Below the pieces are notes generated by a model, which did not search any database, was not told where the DNA came from, and saw only the letters and a program-made list of their open reading frames with translations. A stretch of DNA of 64,000 bases from positions 6,291-70,290 of the forward strand of contig JBNKEI010000111.1 in assembly GCA_050288705.1 (NCBI GenBank). Direction: 5' to 3'. Positions 7,608 to 15,922 of the stretch are shown here, in pieces. Source of the DNA: JBNKEI01 sp050288705. GTDB lineage: Bacteria > Myxococcota > Myxococcia > Myxococcales > UBA5297. Position numbers and translations under genes: made by a program. Every line of letters begins with the position of its first letter. Position 1 is the stretch's first letter.

Positions 7608-8470
7608 CGCTACGCTACCAGGTAAAATGGACCATCGATTCTGGTGACGGTGTAAAAAACACCCTACATATTTCCCAACCCTCGCCAACATTAATTACAG
7701 GTAACGAATGGTATCAAATCTTTCGAAAACGCGCCTTGGCTTCAATGGGGAAAACTTGGTTTCCCGTGTACCGAATGGCCGATGGTGAATTTTCATTTTG
7801 TGTAGGCTGGCGTCCGTCTTATGGCTATTCAATTCGCTCAATAGCTAGGAGAATAGCCTGGAAGTTTGGTTTATATAATGCAGCAGAACATGCTACTTGC
7901 TGGAATGAGAAATATACAACGAGCGAACGTGCGGCGCTCATGCCTAAATACATAGCCGACTTGAGAAGAATTTCCCAACAGGGATGCCTGGCTATGTTTT
8001 TAGGAAAATGCGAAAATACCAATTTTGACCAATACAAAAATGAGTTATGTTCTTGGCTAGATAATAATCAAGTCGAATTGACCACCAACAATTACTTGCC
8101 ATTCTTTTTTGTTCTGCATTTTTTAACTTCTCAGGGATGGCAAGAAATTTATTCTGGTCGGCGAATTTTAGTAGTTACCTCAATAGAAAAACAACGTCAG
8201 CAAGCAATTCGTCTTAGATTGGAAGGGTGGGGGGCTAAATCAGTTCAATTTTTAACCATTTCTCCCCATAGAGCTTTGTTCGAAATAATCAATGTTGCTG
8301 ATATAGGCGAGGTAGATATTGCCCTAGTTGGGGCAGGCATTGGCTCGGCAAATATTTTGTGTCAACTTGAACCCTTGCAAACCCTTTGTCTGGATGTAGG
8401 AGCGTACATTAATGCCTTGGAAAATCCGAAATTTCTACCACACGGTACGTTTGTGGTTCCGGAGGCATAA
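7601..8470 (+). CDS. Putative GT-D fold glycosyltransferase
   Basis: The strongest clue is FPVYRMADGEFSFCVG near residue 55, which resembles the R-x-G/A-DGE segment of the GT-D fold (DUF1792) glycosyltransferases found in surface glycan loci. The ISPHRALFEIINVADIGEVD and VALVGAGIGS segments further on also fit a nucleotide-sugar-binding enzyme. The start is uncertain: the GTG at 7601 lies in a repeat copy, and the next plain ATG in frame is at 7745, close to the conserved part. The natural 5' end may have been lost when the repeat unit moved in. The locus context of polysaccharide assembly supports the call, but the assignment rests on one motif. Confidence 0.55.
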   Translation: MRALRYQVKWTIDSGDGVKNTLHISQPSPTLITGNEWYQIFRKRALASMGKTWFPVYRMADGEFSFCVGWRPSYGYSIRSIARRIAWKFGLYNAAEHATCWNEKYTTSERAALMPKYIADLRRISQQGCLAMFLGKCENTNFDQYKNELCSWLDNNQVELTTNNYLPFFFVLHFLTSQGWQEIYSGRRILVVTSIEKQRQQAIRLRLEGWGAKSVQFLTISPHRALFEIINVADIGEVDIALVGAGIGSANILCQLEPLQTLCLDVGAYINALENPKFLPHGTFVVPEA

Positions 8471-8493
8471 GAAAACTAGCCCAGGTGCAGGTC

Positions 8494-9663
8494 ATGAAGA
8501 CTTTCTCGGTTGTTCACAACATACCAAGCCCCTACCGCCTTCATCTGTTTCGAATGCTAAATGTGGAGCTGAAGGAGAGGGGGCTGAATCTGCATGTACA
8601 TTTTATGGCTTCTGGTTACCAAGAAAGGCCTCATTGGTGTTCCACTTCTTCCATCTGCTGCTCCCCAGATTCTGTGGCAAAATATGGTTTTTCACATTCA
8701 TTCTGGCACGATCGAGGATGGGAATTTGGTCCCCACCACTTGCACTATAATCCCGAACTTATCGCTCATTTAATAAGCAATCCGGTAGATTATTTGCTAG
8801 TAGGTGGGCCTTGGGCAACCATAACCGCAATGGCAATTTCCTTAAAGCCCAGAGCAAGACGCTCCATTGCCTGGCTAGAAGCCAACACCAAAACTCCTGG
8901 ACGCATAAATGGAATAGCAGGGGCGTTCAAAAGAAAAACACTTTCTAAATATGACTATATTGCAGTGCCTGGGCAAGAAGGCATTGCTCATGCGCAGCTA
9001 ATTTTTGGCACAGGAAAACCTCCTCCTTTGGTTTTATTGCCCAACTTAGTTGACGAGAAAGAATTTCGGAAGAACAACTATAGGCAAGAGTCACGGACGC
9101 AAATTTGTAAAAAGTATGATCTTCCAGAAAATCGAAAAATAGCTTTATGGAACGCCAGATTAATTGCCTCAAAAGGCATTTGCGAATTTCTTAGCAAAAT
9201 TTCAGTAGGTATGCTGGCTGGCTGGAATATTATAATTTTGGGCGATGGTCCAGAAAAAAACAAGATACTTAAAACCATTCATAAAAATCGGCTGCAAGAT
9301 CATGTTTTTGTTTTTGGATATGTTAGCTACGACAAAATGCCCGAAATTTATAATGCTGCTGATTTTTTGATATTGGCATCTTTGCGCGATCCTAATCCGC
9401 TTTCGGTGATTGAAGCCATGCATTGCGGACTTCCGCTATTGGTATCTAACCGAATTGGAAATTTTTCCGAGGCGTTGGAGGAAGGAGAAAACGGGTGGTG
9501 TTTCGATCCTTTTGACCAGCGGTCAGTCGTGGTCGCTGTAAAAAAGGCGTTCAGTGCTTCTCGCCAAGAACTGGGAAAAATGGGCGAGAAATCTCGGAAA
9601 ATTGCCTCCCGCCACTGGTCCAGTAACGAAGCCATTAACCGTTTTCTCGATAGTGTTTTATAG
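8494..9663 (+). CDS. Glycosyltransferase family 4 protein
   Basis: A GT-B glycosyltransferase of about 389 residues. The N-terminal domain starts FSVVHNIPSPYRLHLFRML, typical of GT4 enzymes of O-antigen loci. The donor domain has ALWNARLIASKGI, IILGDGPEKNKI, VFGYVSYDKMPEIYNAADFLILAS and DPNPLSVIEAMHCGLPLLVSNRIGN with the family's second glutamate. ATG at 8494 is preferred over the GTG nine bases upstream because the AGGTGCAGGT stretch can act as a ribosome site for it. It ends the polysaccharide gene run on this strand. The sugar and linkage are unknown. Confidence 0.85.
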   Translation: MKTFSVVHNIPSPYRLHLFRMLNVELKERGLNLHVHFMASGYQERPHWCSTSSICCSPDSVAKYGFSHSFWHDRGWEFGPHHLHYNPELIAHLISNPVDYLLVGGPWATITAMAISLKPRARRSIAWLEANTKTPGRINGIAGAFKRKTLSKYDYIAVPGQEGIAHAQLIFGTGKPPPLVLLPNLVDEKEFRKNNYRQESRTQICKKYDLPENRKIALWNARLIASKGICEFLSKISVGMLAGWNIIILGDGPEKNKILKTIHKNRLQDHVFVFGYVSYDKMPEIYNAADFLILASLRDPNPLSVIEAMHCGLPLLVSNRIGNFSEALEEGENGWCFDPFDQRSVVVAVKKAFSASRQELGKMGEKSRKIASRHWSSNEAINRFLDSVL

Positions 9664-9759
9664 AGGATAGTGTGCTCTCGACCCGGACCTCATAGCTTTC
9701 GCGATAATTCACCGTAATGTAAGCATATGCTTTAGCCAGGTGGGACTACGTGGATAAAA

Positions 9760-9774
9760 GTGCTGAGTAGTTAC
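9760..9774. repeat. Solo terminal-repeat-like sequence
   Basis: GTGCTGAGTAGTTAC resembles the right end GTCGCTGAATAGTTAC of the 200-bp element at 4429-4628. No matching left end is visible between the glycosyltransferase stop at 9663 and this point, so it may be the scar of a lost copy or chance. Confidence 0.35.
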
Positions 9775-9785
9775 GAAATATTAAT

Positions 9786-10472
9786 TCAACTCGCCAACAT
9801 ATACCCCTTGCCACGCTTAGTAAGAAGAATCTTGGGATCTACACCGTTATCACCTAGCATTCTACGCAAGCGGGAAACAAATATGTCTACTGTTCGAGTT
9901 ATGGTTTCTTGAGAATAGCCCCATACTTCCACCAAAAGCTCTTTGCGAGAAACCCAGTTTCCTTTTTTTTTCCATAAATGCAGAAGAAGAGCCAACTCTA
10001 ATTCGGTAAGTAGGTGAGTGGCTTCGAACAAACAAAGAGTGGATTGCTCGGGGGAAAGAACTGCCTTGCCAATTTGAATCTGGGTAGGCATGCTCTGGTG
10101 ATACCAAGAGCTTCGTCGAAGTATTCCGCGTATACGCAGTACTAATTCCTGAAGATGAAAGGGCTTAGTTACATAATCATCAGCGCCTATACTTAGCCCA
10201 CTAATGCGATCTTCGTCGCTAGCGCGGGCAGTCAAAATCAGAACCGGAAGACGGTTATCAACTCGCTTAATGTCTTGGAGAAGCTCTAGTCCATCACCGT
10301 CGGGAAGCATGCGATCAAGAATAACTAAACAAAAAGAGATTTTGTTCATTACCTCTCGGGCTTGATGCGCAGTTTCTGTCCAAAAGACTTCGTAGCCTTC
10401 CAGCTCAAAATTCAATTTAAGGCCGTGAGCTAAAGTAGTTTCGTCTTCCACTAGTAGAATTCGCTTGGTCAT
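9786..10472 (-). CDS. OmpR/PhoB-family response regulator
   Basis: Residues 1-115 are a receiver: acidic pair in LLVEDE, phospho-acceptor Asp in LVILDRMLPDGDGLELL, and conserved Lys in DDYVTKPFHLQEL. Residues about 130-228 are a winged helix of the OmpR type with LTELELALLLHLWKKKGNWV and VDIFVSRLRRMLGDNG followed by LTKRGKGYML. It is expected to bind DNA as a dimer once phosphorylated. No histidine kinase gene is next to it, so its partner is encoded elsewhere. It is divergent from the RNase HII gene with about 120 bases between them. Confidence 0.92.
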   Translation of the reverse strand: MTKRILLVEDETTLAHGLKLNFELEGYEVFWTETAHQAREVMNKISFCLVILDRMLPDGDGLELLQDIKRVDNRLPVLILTARASDEDRISGLSIGADDYVTKPFHLQELVLRIRGILRRSSWYHQSMPTQIQIGKAVLSPEQSTLCLFEATHLLTELELALLLHLWKKKGNWVSRKELLVEVWGYSQETITRTVDIFVSRLRRMLGDNGVDPKILLTKRGKGYMLAS

Positions 10473-10590
10473 AGTAAGGGTGGTCTATTCTTATTCTACT
10501 GGCAGGGCAAGTCTGAACATTTGCTAATAGAGTGTAGTTTTCGCTAGTTGCTAACCAGCCTTTGCAGTAGAAATCGTTTATGGTTGGGGT

Positions 10591-11394
10591 ATGAAGATGG
10601 AAGATACTAGCAAACTGAGTCTTTCCGAGTTGAAACGTTGTTTTGAAAATTTTGACAATAATGAGGATTCTTGGCCGGTTGGTTGGATCAGCTCCCTGCG
10701 AGCTGATTCGCGCAAAGGTGCGCGTGCTCTGGTTGAGCGATGGGAAGAACGGCAAAAAAGAGAGCAGGCGGAGAATGAAAGGTTGCAAAATCTTTTGCGC
10801 TGGGAGCACCAGCTTTGGAAGCGAGGAGTAGGCCATATTGCTGGAGTAGACGAGGCCGGAGTGGGGCCTTTGGCAGGGCCAGTGGTGGCCGCCGCATGTA
10901 TTCTTCCTCATGACTTCTGTCCTCGTGGGATCGATGACTCCAAAAAACTCGACTCCGAAAAACGAGAGTCTTTAGAGAAAGAAATTAAGCAGAACGCGAT
11001 TGCTTGGTTCGTAGCAATGGCCACCGTAGGCGAAATTGACTCGCTAAATATTTACCAAGCTTCTTTGCTGGCTATGAAGCGTGCGGTAGATGGTCTGATG
11101 GTAATGCCAGACTATATTTTAACCGATGCGCGCACTATTCCCGACATCACAATATCCCAACAAGGAATTATTCGCGGTGATGCCCTTTCTCTAACCATCG
11201 CCGCAGCCAGTATTTTGGCAAAAACTGCTCGCGACAGAATGCTTGGCGAATTGGCCAAGAAGTATCCGGGATACGGGTTTGAAAAGCACAAAGGGTATCC
11301 TACGCCAGAACACTGTGCCGCTCTGCAGCGGCTAGGCGCGTGTCCCGAACATCGCACTAGTTTTGCTCCGGTTAGCAAAGTGTTGGCGCCTTAA
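10591..11394 (+). CDS. rnhB: Ribonuclease HII
   Basis: Ribonuclease HII removes ribonucleotides and RNA primers from DNA-RNA duplexes. The catalytic domain starts near residue 82 with HIAGVDEAGVGPLAGPVVAA (the DEAG acidic pair), continues with IDDSKKLDSEKRE and YILTDA, and ends KHKGYPTPEHCAALQRLG. The first 80 residues form an extra helical domain like that on Bacillus RNase HII (LSLSELKRCFEN, RADSRKGARALVERW). Two starts are possible, ATG at 10591 or 10597; the GGGG run fits the second better. A PilZ gene follows after a short gap. Confidence 0.93.
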   Translation: MKMEDTSKLSLSELKRCFENFDNNEDSWPVGWISSLRADSRKGARALVERWEERQKREQAENERLQNLLRWEHQLWKRGVGHIAGVDEAGVGPLAGPVVAAACILPHDFCPRGIDDSKKLDSEKRESLEKEIKQNAIAWFVAMATVGEIDSLNIYQASLLAMKRAVDGLMVMPDYILTDARTIPDITISQQGIIRGDALSLTIAAASILAKTARDRMLGELAKKYPGYGFEKHKGYPTPEHCAALQRLGACPEHRTSFAPVSKVLAP

Positions 11395-11440
11395 GCGAAA
11401 CCAAGTGGAGCTGCCCTTGAAGCGTTCGCCTGTTTATGGA

Positions 11441-11465
11441 GAGAATAGATTCTAGATCGATTCTC
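11441..11465 (+). promoter_or_regulatory. Imperfect inverted repeat before the PilZ gene
   Basis: GAGAATAGAT and ATCGATTCTC form a hairpin or dyad with one mismatch around a five-base centre. There is no T-run after it, so a terminator is unlikely; it could be an operator or an RNA hairpin upstream of the PilZ ribosome site. Confidence 0.3.
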
Positions 11466-11487
11466 ACTCTAACAGGGGATGAGAGCC

Positions 11488-11841
11488 ATGTTAGTGTCCA
11501 GCGCAGAAAAGCGGCGTTATTCTCGGTTGCCAGTCAGTATCAAAATTGAAGGACATTGGTGGGATATCGAGAAAGAAGAACACGTTCTTTCTGCCTGGAT
11601 GACTGCAGTTTCCGAAGGCGGAGCCTTACTGCGTTGCTCCGAACCTATTGGAGCTAATTCGGTTATAAAATTCGTCCTGCGCCTGAAAACCATGAAGAAA
11701 GTGGAAATAAAGGCAGTGGTTCGCTGGTGGAGGCGTAACGGAGAAGTTCGTGATTTGGGGGTGGAGTTTGCTGAACCAATCAAGCGCATTGGCGCATATG
11801 TGGAAAGGCAGTTGGCAATAATGGAAGAGAGAAATCGGTAA
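11488..11841 (+). CDS. PilZ domain protein
   Basis: A single-domain protein of 117 residues. KRRYSRLPVSIKIEG matches the RRxxR-type N-terminal loop of PilZ domains that binds cyclic di-GMP, and the second half has AVSEGGALLRC (compare the D/NxSxxG motif; here SEGG) and the closing strand RDLGVEFAEP. The degenerate second motif leaves nucleotide binding uncertain. The start at 11488 is chosen because the AGGGG ribosome site lies at a proper distance, whereas it abuts the ATG at 11479. PilZ proteins couple c-di-GMP to motility or polysaccharide production, which fits the locus to its left. Confidence 0.8.
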   Translation: MLVSSAEKRRYSRLPVSIKIEGHWWDIEKEEHVLSAWMTAVSEGGALLRCSEPIGANSVIKFVLRLKTMKKVEIKAVVRWWRRNGEVRDLGVEFAEPIKRIGAYVERQLAIMEERNR

Positions 11842-11887
11842 AGCAGCCATTGGTCTCACCCATAGTAGTTCTGTTAGCGTAAATACT

Positions 11888-13339
11888 ATGAATGTAGCGA
11901 TTGCCTACCCAGCGCTTCTCGGTAAGGGAAGCCCCATGCTTACCCAGAACCGTCAATTCCAGTGGTATCACCAACCTTCGTATATTTATCCGGTGGTGCC
12001 AGCCTACGGAGCCACCTTACTTAAAAAAAACCAATTCGGGGTCTGTTGGTATGATGGTATTGCTAGTGGTCAGCAGCCCGAAGCTTTTTTCACTTACTTA
12101 AAGCAACATCAGCCCGACTTAATTGTCATGGAGACTAAGACGCCGGTAATCAGACTCCACTGGCAGATAGTACGTCGCATCAAAGAATTGCTGCCCGAAT
12201 CTCGGGTGGCGCTAATGGGAGACCACGTAACCGCCTTACCTCAAGAAACCTTTGCTGCCTGTCCGGTTGATTTCGTAATTACTGGGGGTGACTTCGACTT
12301 TGAGATGCTCGCTCTTGCCCGGCATCTACGTGACGGCAAAGCGTTGAGCGCCAATATATTTGCTCGCCAAGGAGAGACCATTGTTGCGGGTTCTGCCGTT
12401 GAGGACCGCGACCTTAATACGCTGCCACTAATCGATCGGCGTTTGACCATGGCCCACCAATACGGAGAAAAGTGGAAAAAGCGTCTACCGTTTTTTTACA
12501 CCATGGTAGGCAGAGACTGTCATTGGGGGAAATGTAGCTTTTGTGCATGGACTACGCTTTATCCCCAATATCGTACCCGTACGGCCGAAAGCCTACTAGA
12601 AGAGATAGCTTACCTAGTGCGCGACCATGGGGCGCGTGAGATTTTTGATGACACTGGTTCGTTCCCCACCGGAGAGTGGTTGGTAACATTTTGCGAAGAA
12701 ATGATTCGCCGCGGCCTCCATCGCAAAGTCTTATTTTCGTGCAACAAACGGTTCGATCGCACCGACCGAAAAATCTACTCGCTAATGAAGCGGGCGGGAT
12801 TCCGTAAGCTCAAAATGGGGCTGGAATCAGCTAACCAGCATACCCTTGACCGTCTTCACAAGGGCATTTGCGTGGACGATATTCGCGCAGGTTGCCAGGA
12901 AGCCAGTAAAGCAGGACTCGATGTTCATTTGACAGTCATGGTTGGTTTTCCCTGGGAAACGCGACTTGATGTCCAGGCGACCATAAAACTAGCCCAATCA
13001 TTAATGGCCAAAGGTCATGCAGAGATGTTGCAGGCTACCGTAGCTGTGCCTTACCCGGGAACTCCCCTTCATGATTACGCGGTGAAAGAAGGAGTAATGC
13101 GATTTGATCCCCAAGAATATGAGCGCTATGACATGACCGAACCCGCCTTTGAGGTACAAGGCATGAGTCCCGAAGAGGTCGTACGCTCCTGTGCGCGGCT
13201 ATATCGTAGCTTTTTTCACCCGCGGTTTATGCTAAGGCAGGCCCTGCGTGTTCGTTCGCTGGAAGACCTGTCGTATGCCGCCCGTGGAGTGAAGGCAATA
13301 ACCGGTCACATTCGCGATTTTCTGGCTATGCGTCAGTGA
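11888..13339 (+). CDS. B12-binding-type radical SAM protein
   Basis: The N-terminal 190 residues resemble the cobalamin-binding domain of class B radical SAM enzymes (VAIAYPALLG, PDLIVMETKTPV, ALMGDHVTALPQE). A radical SAM core follows from about residue 195, with the iron-sulfur cysteines in GRDCHWGKCSFCAW. The spacing is C-x4-C-x2-C rather than the usual C-x3-C-x2-C, as in some members with a CxWG start. FRKLKMGLESANQHTLDRL and MVGFPWETRLDVQATIKLA are the usual barrel motifs. Such proteins do methylations or rearrangements in lipids, hopanoids and natural products; the substrate here is unknown. It converges with and overlaps the next gene by seven bases. Confidence 0.85.
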   Translation: MNVAIAYPALLGKGSPMLTQNRQFQWYHQPSYIYPVVPAYGATLLKKNQFGVCWYDGIASGQQPEAFFTYLKQHQPDLIVMETKTPVIRLHWQIVRRIKELLPESRVALMGDHVTALPQETFAACPVDFVITGGDFDFEMLALARHLRDGKALSANIFARQGETIVAGSAVEDRDLNTLPLIDRRLTMAHQYGEKWKKRLPFFYTMVGRDCHWGKCSFCAWTTLYPQYRTRTAESLLEEIAYLVRDHGAREIFDDTGSFPTGEWLVTFCEEMIRRGLHRKVLFSCNKRFDRTDRKIYSLMKRAGFRKLKMGLESANQHTLDRLHKGICVDDIRAGCQEASKAGLDVHLTVMVGFPWETRLDVQATIKLAQSLMAKGHAEMLQATVAVPYPGTPLHDYAVKEGVMRFDPQEYERYDMTEPAFEVQGMSPEEVVRSCARLYRSFFHPRFMLRQALRVRSLEDLSYAARGVKAITGHIRDFLAMRQ

Positions 13340-14136
13340 GACCGGCTCCGCCAGCGACTCCAGTTTCGTAATATCCGAACGGCAAAAAGGGGATTCCCGA
13401 CGACATAGCGCCGAAACATACGTCGCGGTTCAAGGGCCAAACGAAAAAGCCACTCTAGGCCGTGGTCAGTCATCCAGCGCGGCCCGCGACGAACGTCACC
13501 TGCTAGATAATCGGCGGTTGCGCCAAGACACCACACCAGCGGGGCGGCCAGACGTGAACGATAGCAGTTGACCCATAGTTCTTGAGTAGGTGTTCCCATC
13601 CCTACAATCAACAGGTGAGGCTTGGCGTCAGCTATTTTCCATAGTACCGATTCGTTTTCCGGGCCTTGTTGGTCAAAGTAGCCGTGATGAGTACCGACAA
13701 TTTGCAAGTATGGATGCTGCATTTGTAGCGCAGCGGTAGCATCTGCTGCCACGCCTGGTTTTCCTCCAATCCAGAAAACGCGCCACCTCCGTCTAGAAGC
13801 TAGGTCAGCAAGATCCCCAATAAAATCAGCGCCGGTCATTCGTTGGGGTGCTTTCGCGCCAAACACGCGCGCAGCAAGCCGAACGCCCCAACCGTCGCAA
13901 TACACTAAGTCAGCTCGATTGAGCGCATTAGCCAGCTCTGCTGATTTCTGTGCGGTATTTGCTACATGTACATTGAGGTACATGATGGTGCCCTGAGCAT
14001 TAGCGTCGATAAGGGCAGCTGCTCGTGCTAGCAGGCTGTGGACGTCCACCACGTCCAGCTTTACACCCAGGATATTGATCTGAGAGTCGCTAGAGAACAC
14101 AGCAAACTTATACTGCGCCGGCACGATCATGGGCAA
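13333..14136 (-). CDS. WecB/TagA/CpsF-family glycosyltransferase (GT26)
   Basis: The 267-residue protein shows the GT26 layout: ADLVYCDGWGVRLAARVFG, RMTGADFIGDL, WRVFWIGGKPGVAADA, and LLIVGMGTPTQELWV. Members transfer N-acetylmannosamine, mannosaminuronate or glucose onto a lipid-linked sugar in teichoic acid, enterobacterial common antigen or exopolysaccharide synthesis. It probably serves the polysaccharide system of this region, although it is separated from the main run by housekeeping genes. The gap between it and the SpoIIM-like gene upstream holds nothing I recognise. Confidence 0.88.
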   Translation of the reverse strand: MPMIVPAQYKFAVFSSDSQINILGVKLDVVDVHSLLARAAALIDANAQGTIMYLNVHVANTAQKSAELANALNRADLVYCDGWGVRLAARVFGAKAPQRMTGADFIGDLADLASRRRWRVFWIGGKPGVAADATAALQMQHPYLQIVGTHHGYFDQQGPENESVLWKIADAKPHLLIVGMGTPTQELWVNCYRSRLAAPLVWCLGATADYLAGDVRRGPRWMTDHGLEWLFRLALEPRRMFRRYVVGNPLFAVRILRNWSRWRSRSH

Positions 14137-14234
14137 TCATTTATCTCGTATTCGCGGCCGAATAGGTCGGCCATGAGCTCGAGCGCATTCAAGCAATGTG
14201 TACACCAGACAAGTATTTTTTACGCCGCTATTTT

Positions 14235-15224
14235 CTAAAACGAAGGTTTTTCCCGTTCTCGCCCCAGTAAAACCAAATAAATCGTCAAAAGAACGCCCGT
14301 GGCCAATGCAAAAGAAATTTTGAACCATGAAGAAAGATGGGGCTGGTGAATTTGCGAAATAGTGCCCTCAATAATCCCGGCAATTACAAAAATGGGAATG
14401 GTTCCCAAACAAAGGCGTATTGCAATGCGCGATTCTTTTCGCAGGGCAGCAATGCGCGAGTAACTGCCCGGCATAATCAACGCGCGGCCCAGAATTAGTC
14501 CTGCAGCTCCCGCCAAACAAATAGAACTTATTTCCAAAACCCCATGAGGAAGAATCCATGCCCAAAACCAAAGAGCATGTCCTTTGGAATGATAAACCGC
14601 GGCCAGCGCTCCTAATAAAATTCCATTGGTGGTTAGCAAAATGCCGGTGCCTATTCCCAAAGTTAGCCCCAATGCGAAGGCCAAAAATGCTACTTGAATA
14701 TTGTGAGTGAACAAAAAGCTGGAAAAACTTGACTGCGATTGCGCATCTGCTAATGGCTTCTCGGCTTCATTGGTTACCCGCTCAGCAGGATCGAGGTTAA
14801 GATGCTCCTCAGGTACCAGAAAAAGCATTGCTTGCGGATCGGTTTTGGTGGCAGCAAAGCCCAAAACTGCTCCTAAGAAAAAAAGAGCATAAGCCAGCAC
14901 CAAAGCTTTCCACTCGTTGCGTACTAATTGGGGAAAACCCCGGGCAAAAAACCTAGTGACCTCACGCAGTCGAGGTTTTTCTCCTGGATAAGTTTGTGCA
15001 TAAGCTCGTGCTACCAAATCATTGAGCGAATCCATTAAATCGGCTGAGGCAGCACGACTGCGTGCCCATAGCAAGTCAGAAGAAGCAGCTCGGTATAATC
15101 GACCAAATTCCTGTGCCTGGTGCAAACTTAGGGAGCGCAGCCCTTGGCGTTCGATATGGTCAAGCAGCTCGGCCAAGCGAAGCCATCGCGGACGGCCTCT
15201 TTCTAGGAACTCGTTCAGATCCAC
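14235..15224 (-). CDS. SpoIIM/DUF95-family integral membrane protein
   Basis: The N-terminal 110 residues are soluble and helical (FLERGRPRWLRLAELLDHIE). Several membrane segments follow: LVLAYALFFLGAVLGF, the FLFTHNIQVAFLAFALGLTLG motif that marks this family, and others to the C-terminus. In Bacillus the relative SpoIIM works in engulfment; in non-sporulating bacteria these proteins often sit beside MoxR, vWA and RDD genes and their role is unknown. None of those partners is here. The start is GTG at 15224. Its first codons and upstream region are duplicated 620 bases away. Confidence 0.85.
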   Translation of the reverse strand: MDLNEFLERGRPRWLRLAELLDHIERQGLRSLSLHQAQEFGRLYRAASSDLLWARSRAASADLMDSLNDLVARAYAQTYPGEKPRLREVTRFFARGFPQLVRNEWKALVLAYALFFLGAVLGFAATKTDPQAMLFLVPEEHLNLDPAERVTNEAEKPLADAQSQSSFSSFLFTHNIQVAFLAFALGLTLGIGTGILLTTNGILLGALAAVYHSKGHALWFWAWILPHGVLEISSICLAGAAGLILGRALIMPGSYSRIAALRKESRIAIRLCLGTIPIFVIAGIIEGTISQIHQPHLSSWFKISFALATGVLLTIYLVLLGREREKPSF

Positions 15225-15283
15225 AGGGTCAATTTAGCAGGTTTGATACGAGCAAGGTTCATATTCGTGACCTTGAACTGTGA
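15172..15283. repeat. Left copy of a 112-bp direct duplication (spoIIM head and promoter)
   Basis: This copy holds the first codons of the SpoIIM-like gene and about 60 bases upstream. It aligns with 15792-15903 at a constant offset of 620 and high identity (shared runs CATCGCGGACGG, CTCTTTCTAGGAAC, AATTTAGCAGGTTTGATACG, GCAAGGTTCATATTCGTGAC). Confidence 0.88.
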
Positions 15284-15344
15284 CCGGAGACTGCATGTCA
15301 AGCACAAATCCTAACAGTTTTTTGAGTAGACTGCGCTATTCTAA

Positions 15345-15767
15345 CAATTTTTAAAGAAGTCTAACGATTTTTGGAGGCTTGGCCAGGTGTTAACCGTACC
15401 CGATTTTCAGGAAGACAACGAGGGAGCTGTTACGGTTAAAAGCGATACAGCATATCTCTATCGGTTTTATGATGGGACAACGATGGCTGAATCGCTCTAT
15501 GGCTGGGTACGAGAAACAGTTCGTGAAGAATTGCGGCGTGAGCTGGAGTTCGTGGTTGGGTTTAGAACTATCCGTCGGGAAATCGAATCTATTGTTGATA
15601 TGCCTGATCGATTGGTCAATCTTTTTATTAAGCTTTGCCTTCAGAACAGAGGTCGACTCTCAGCCGCAAAACGAAAAAGTCACTTCTCAAGTCTATCAGA
15701 CCAGGAATTGGAGGCTATGGAGCGGGTTGTTCAGGCTCATCAAGGACCGCTACTGGCGAATCCATGA
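15345..15767 (+). pseudogene. Fic-family protein, C-terminal fragment
   Basis: The frame opens at 15345 after a stop; the first start-like codon is GTG at 15387. It reads YLYRFYDGTTMAESLYGWVRE, later IVDMPDRLVNLFIKLCLQN and GRLSAAKRKSHFSSLSDQEL. To my knowledge this is the winged-helix tail of a common class of Fic (filamentation induced by cAMP) proteins, whose pattern is YFDATPH.EFLY...IVDMPDR...NGGRLS...F..L...E. The HPFxxGNGR catalytic domain that should precede it is absent, so it is a fragment and cannot AMPylate. It lies between two direct copies of the spoIIM head. Three short TCTAAC-ATTTTT stretches precede it. Confidence 0.7.
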
Positions 15768-15791
15768 CTTTGTTCAGTATGGTTAAATGGC

Positions 15792-15903
15792 TCCAGGCGA
15801 AGTCATCGCGGACGGTCTCTTTCTAGGAACCTGGTTAGATCCACCGGATCAATTTAGCAGGTTTGATACGGGCAAGGTTCATATTCGTGACCTTTTAACT
15901 GGA
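15792..15903. repeat. Right copy of the 112-bp duplication; dead spoIIM 5' fragment
   Basis: This copy starts with a GTG and about a dozen codons like the SpoIIM-like gene on the minus strand, then hits TGA where the intact gene has TGG. It therefore cannot be expressed beyond a short peptide. It is followed by GGACCA-GAGGCT-TGGTCC, a six-base-pair hairpin directly downstream of the TssB-TssC gene stop. Confidence 0.88.
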
Positions 15904-15922
15904 CCAGAGGCTTGGTCCAGGT

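Noticed and set aside
15308..15372. Three TCTAAC-ATTTTT stretches as a possible short array
   Set aside because: The units are short, differ from one another and have unequal spacing, so this is neither a CRISPR array nor a clear tandem repeat.
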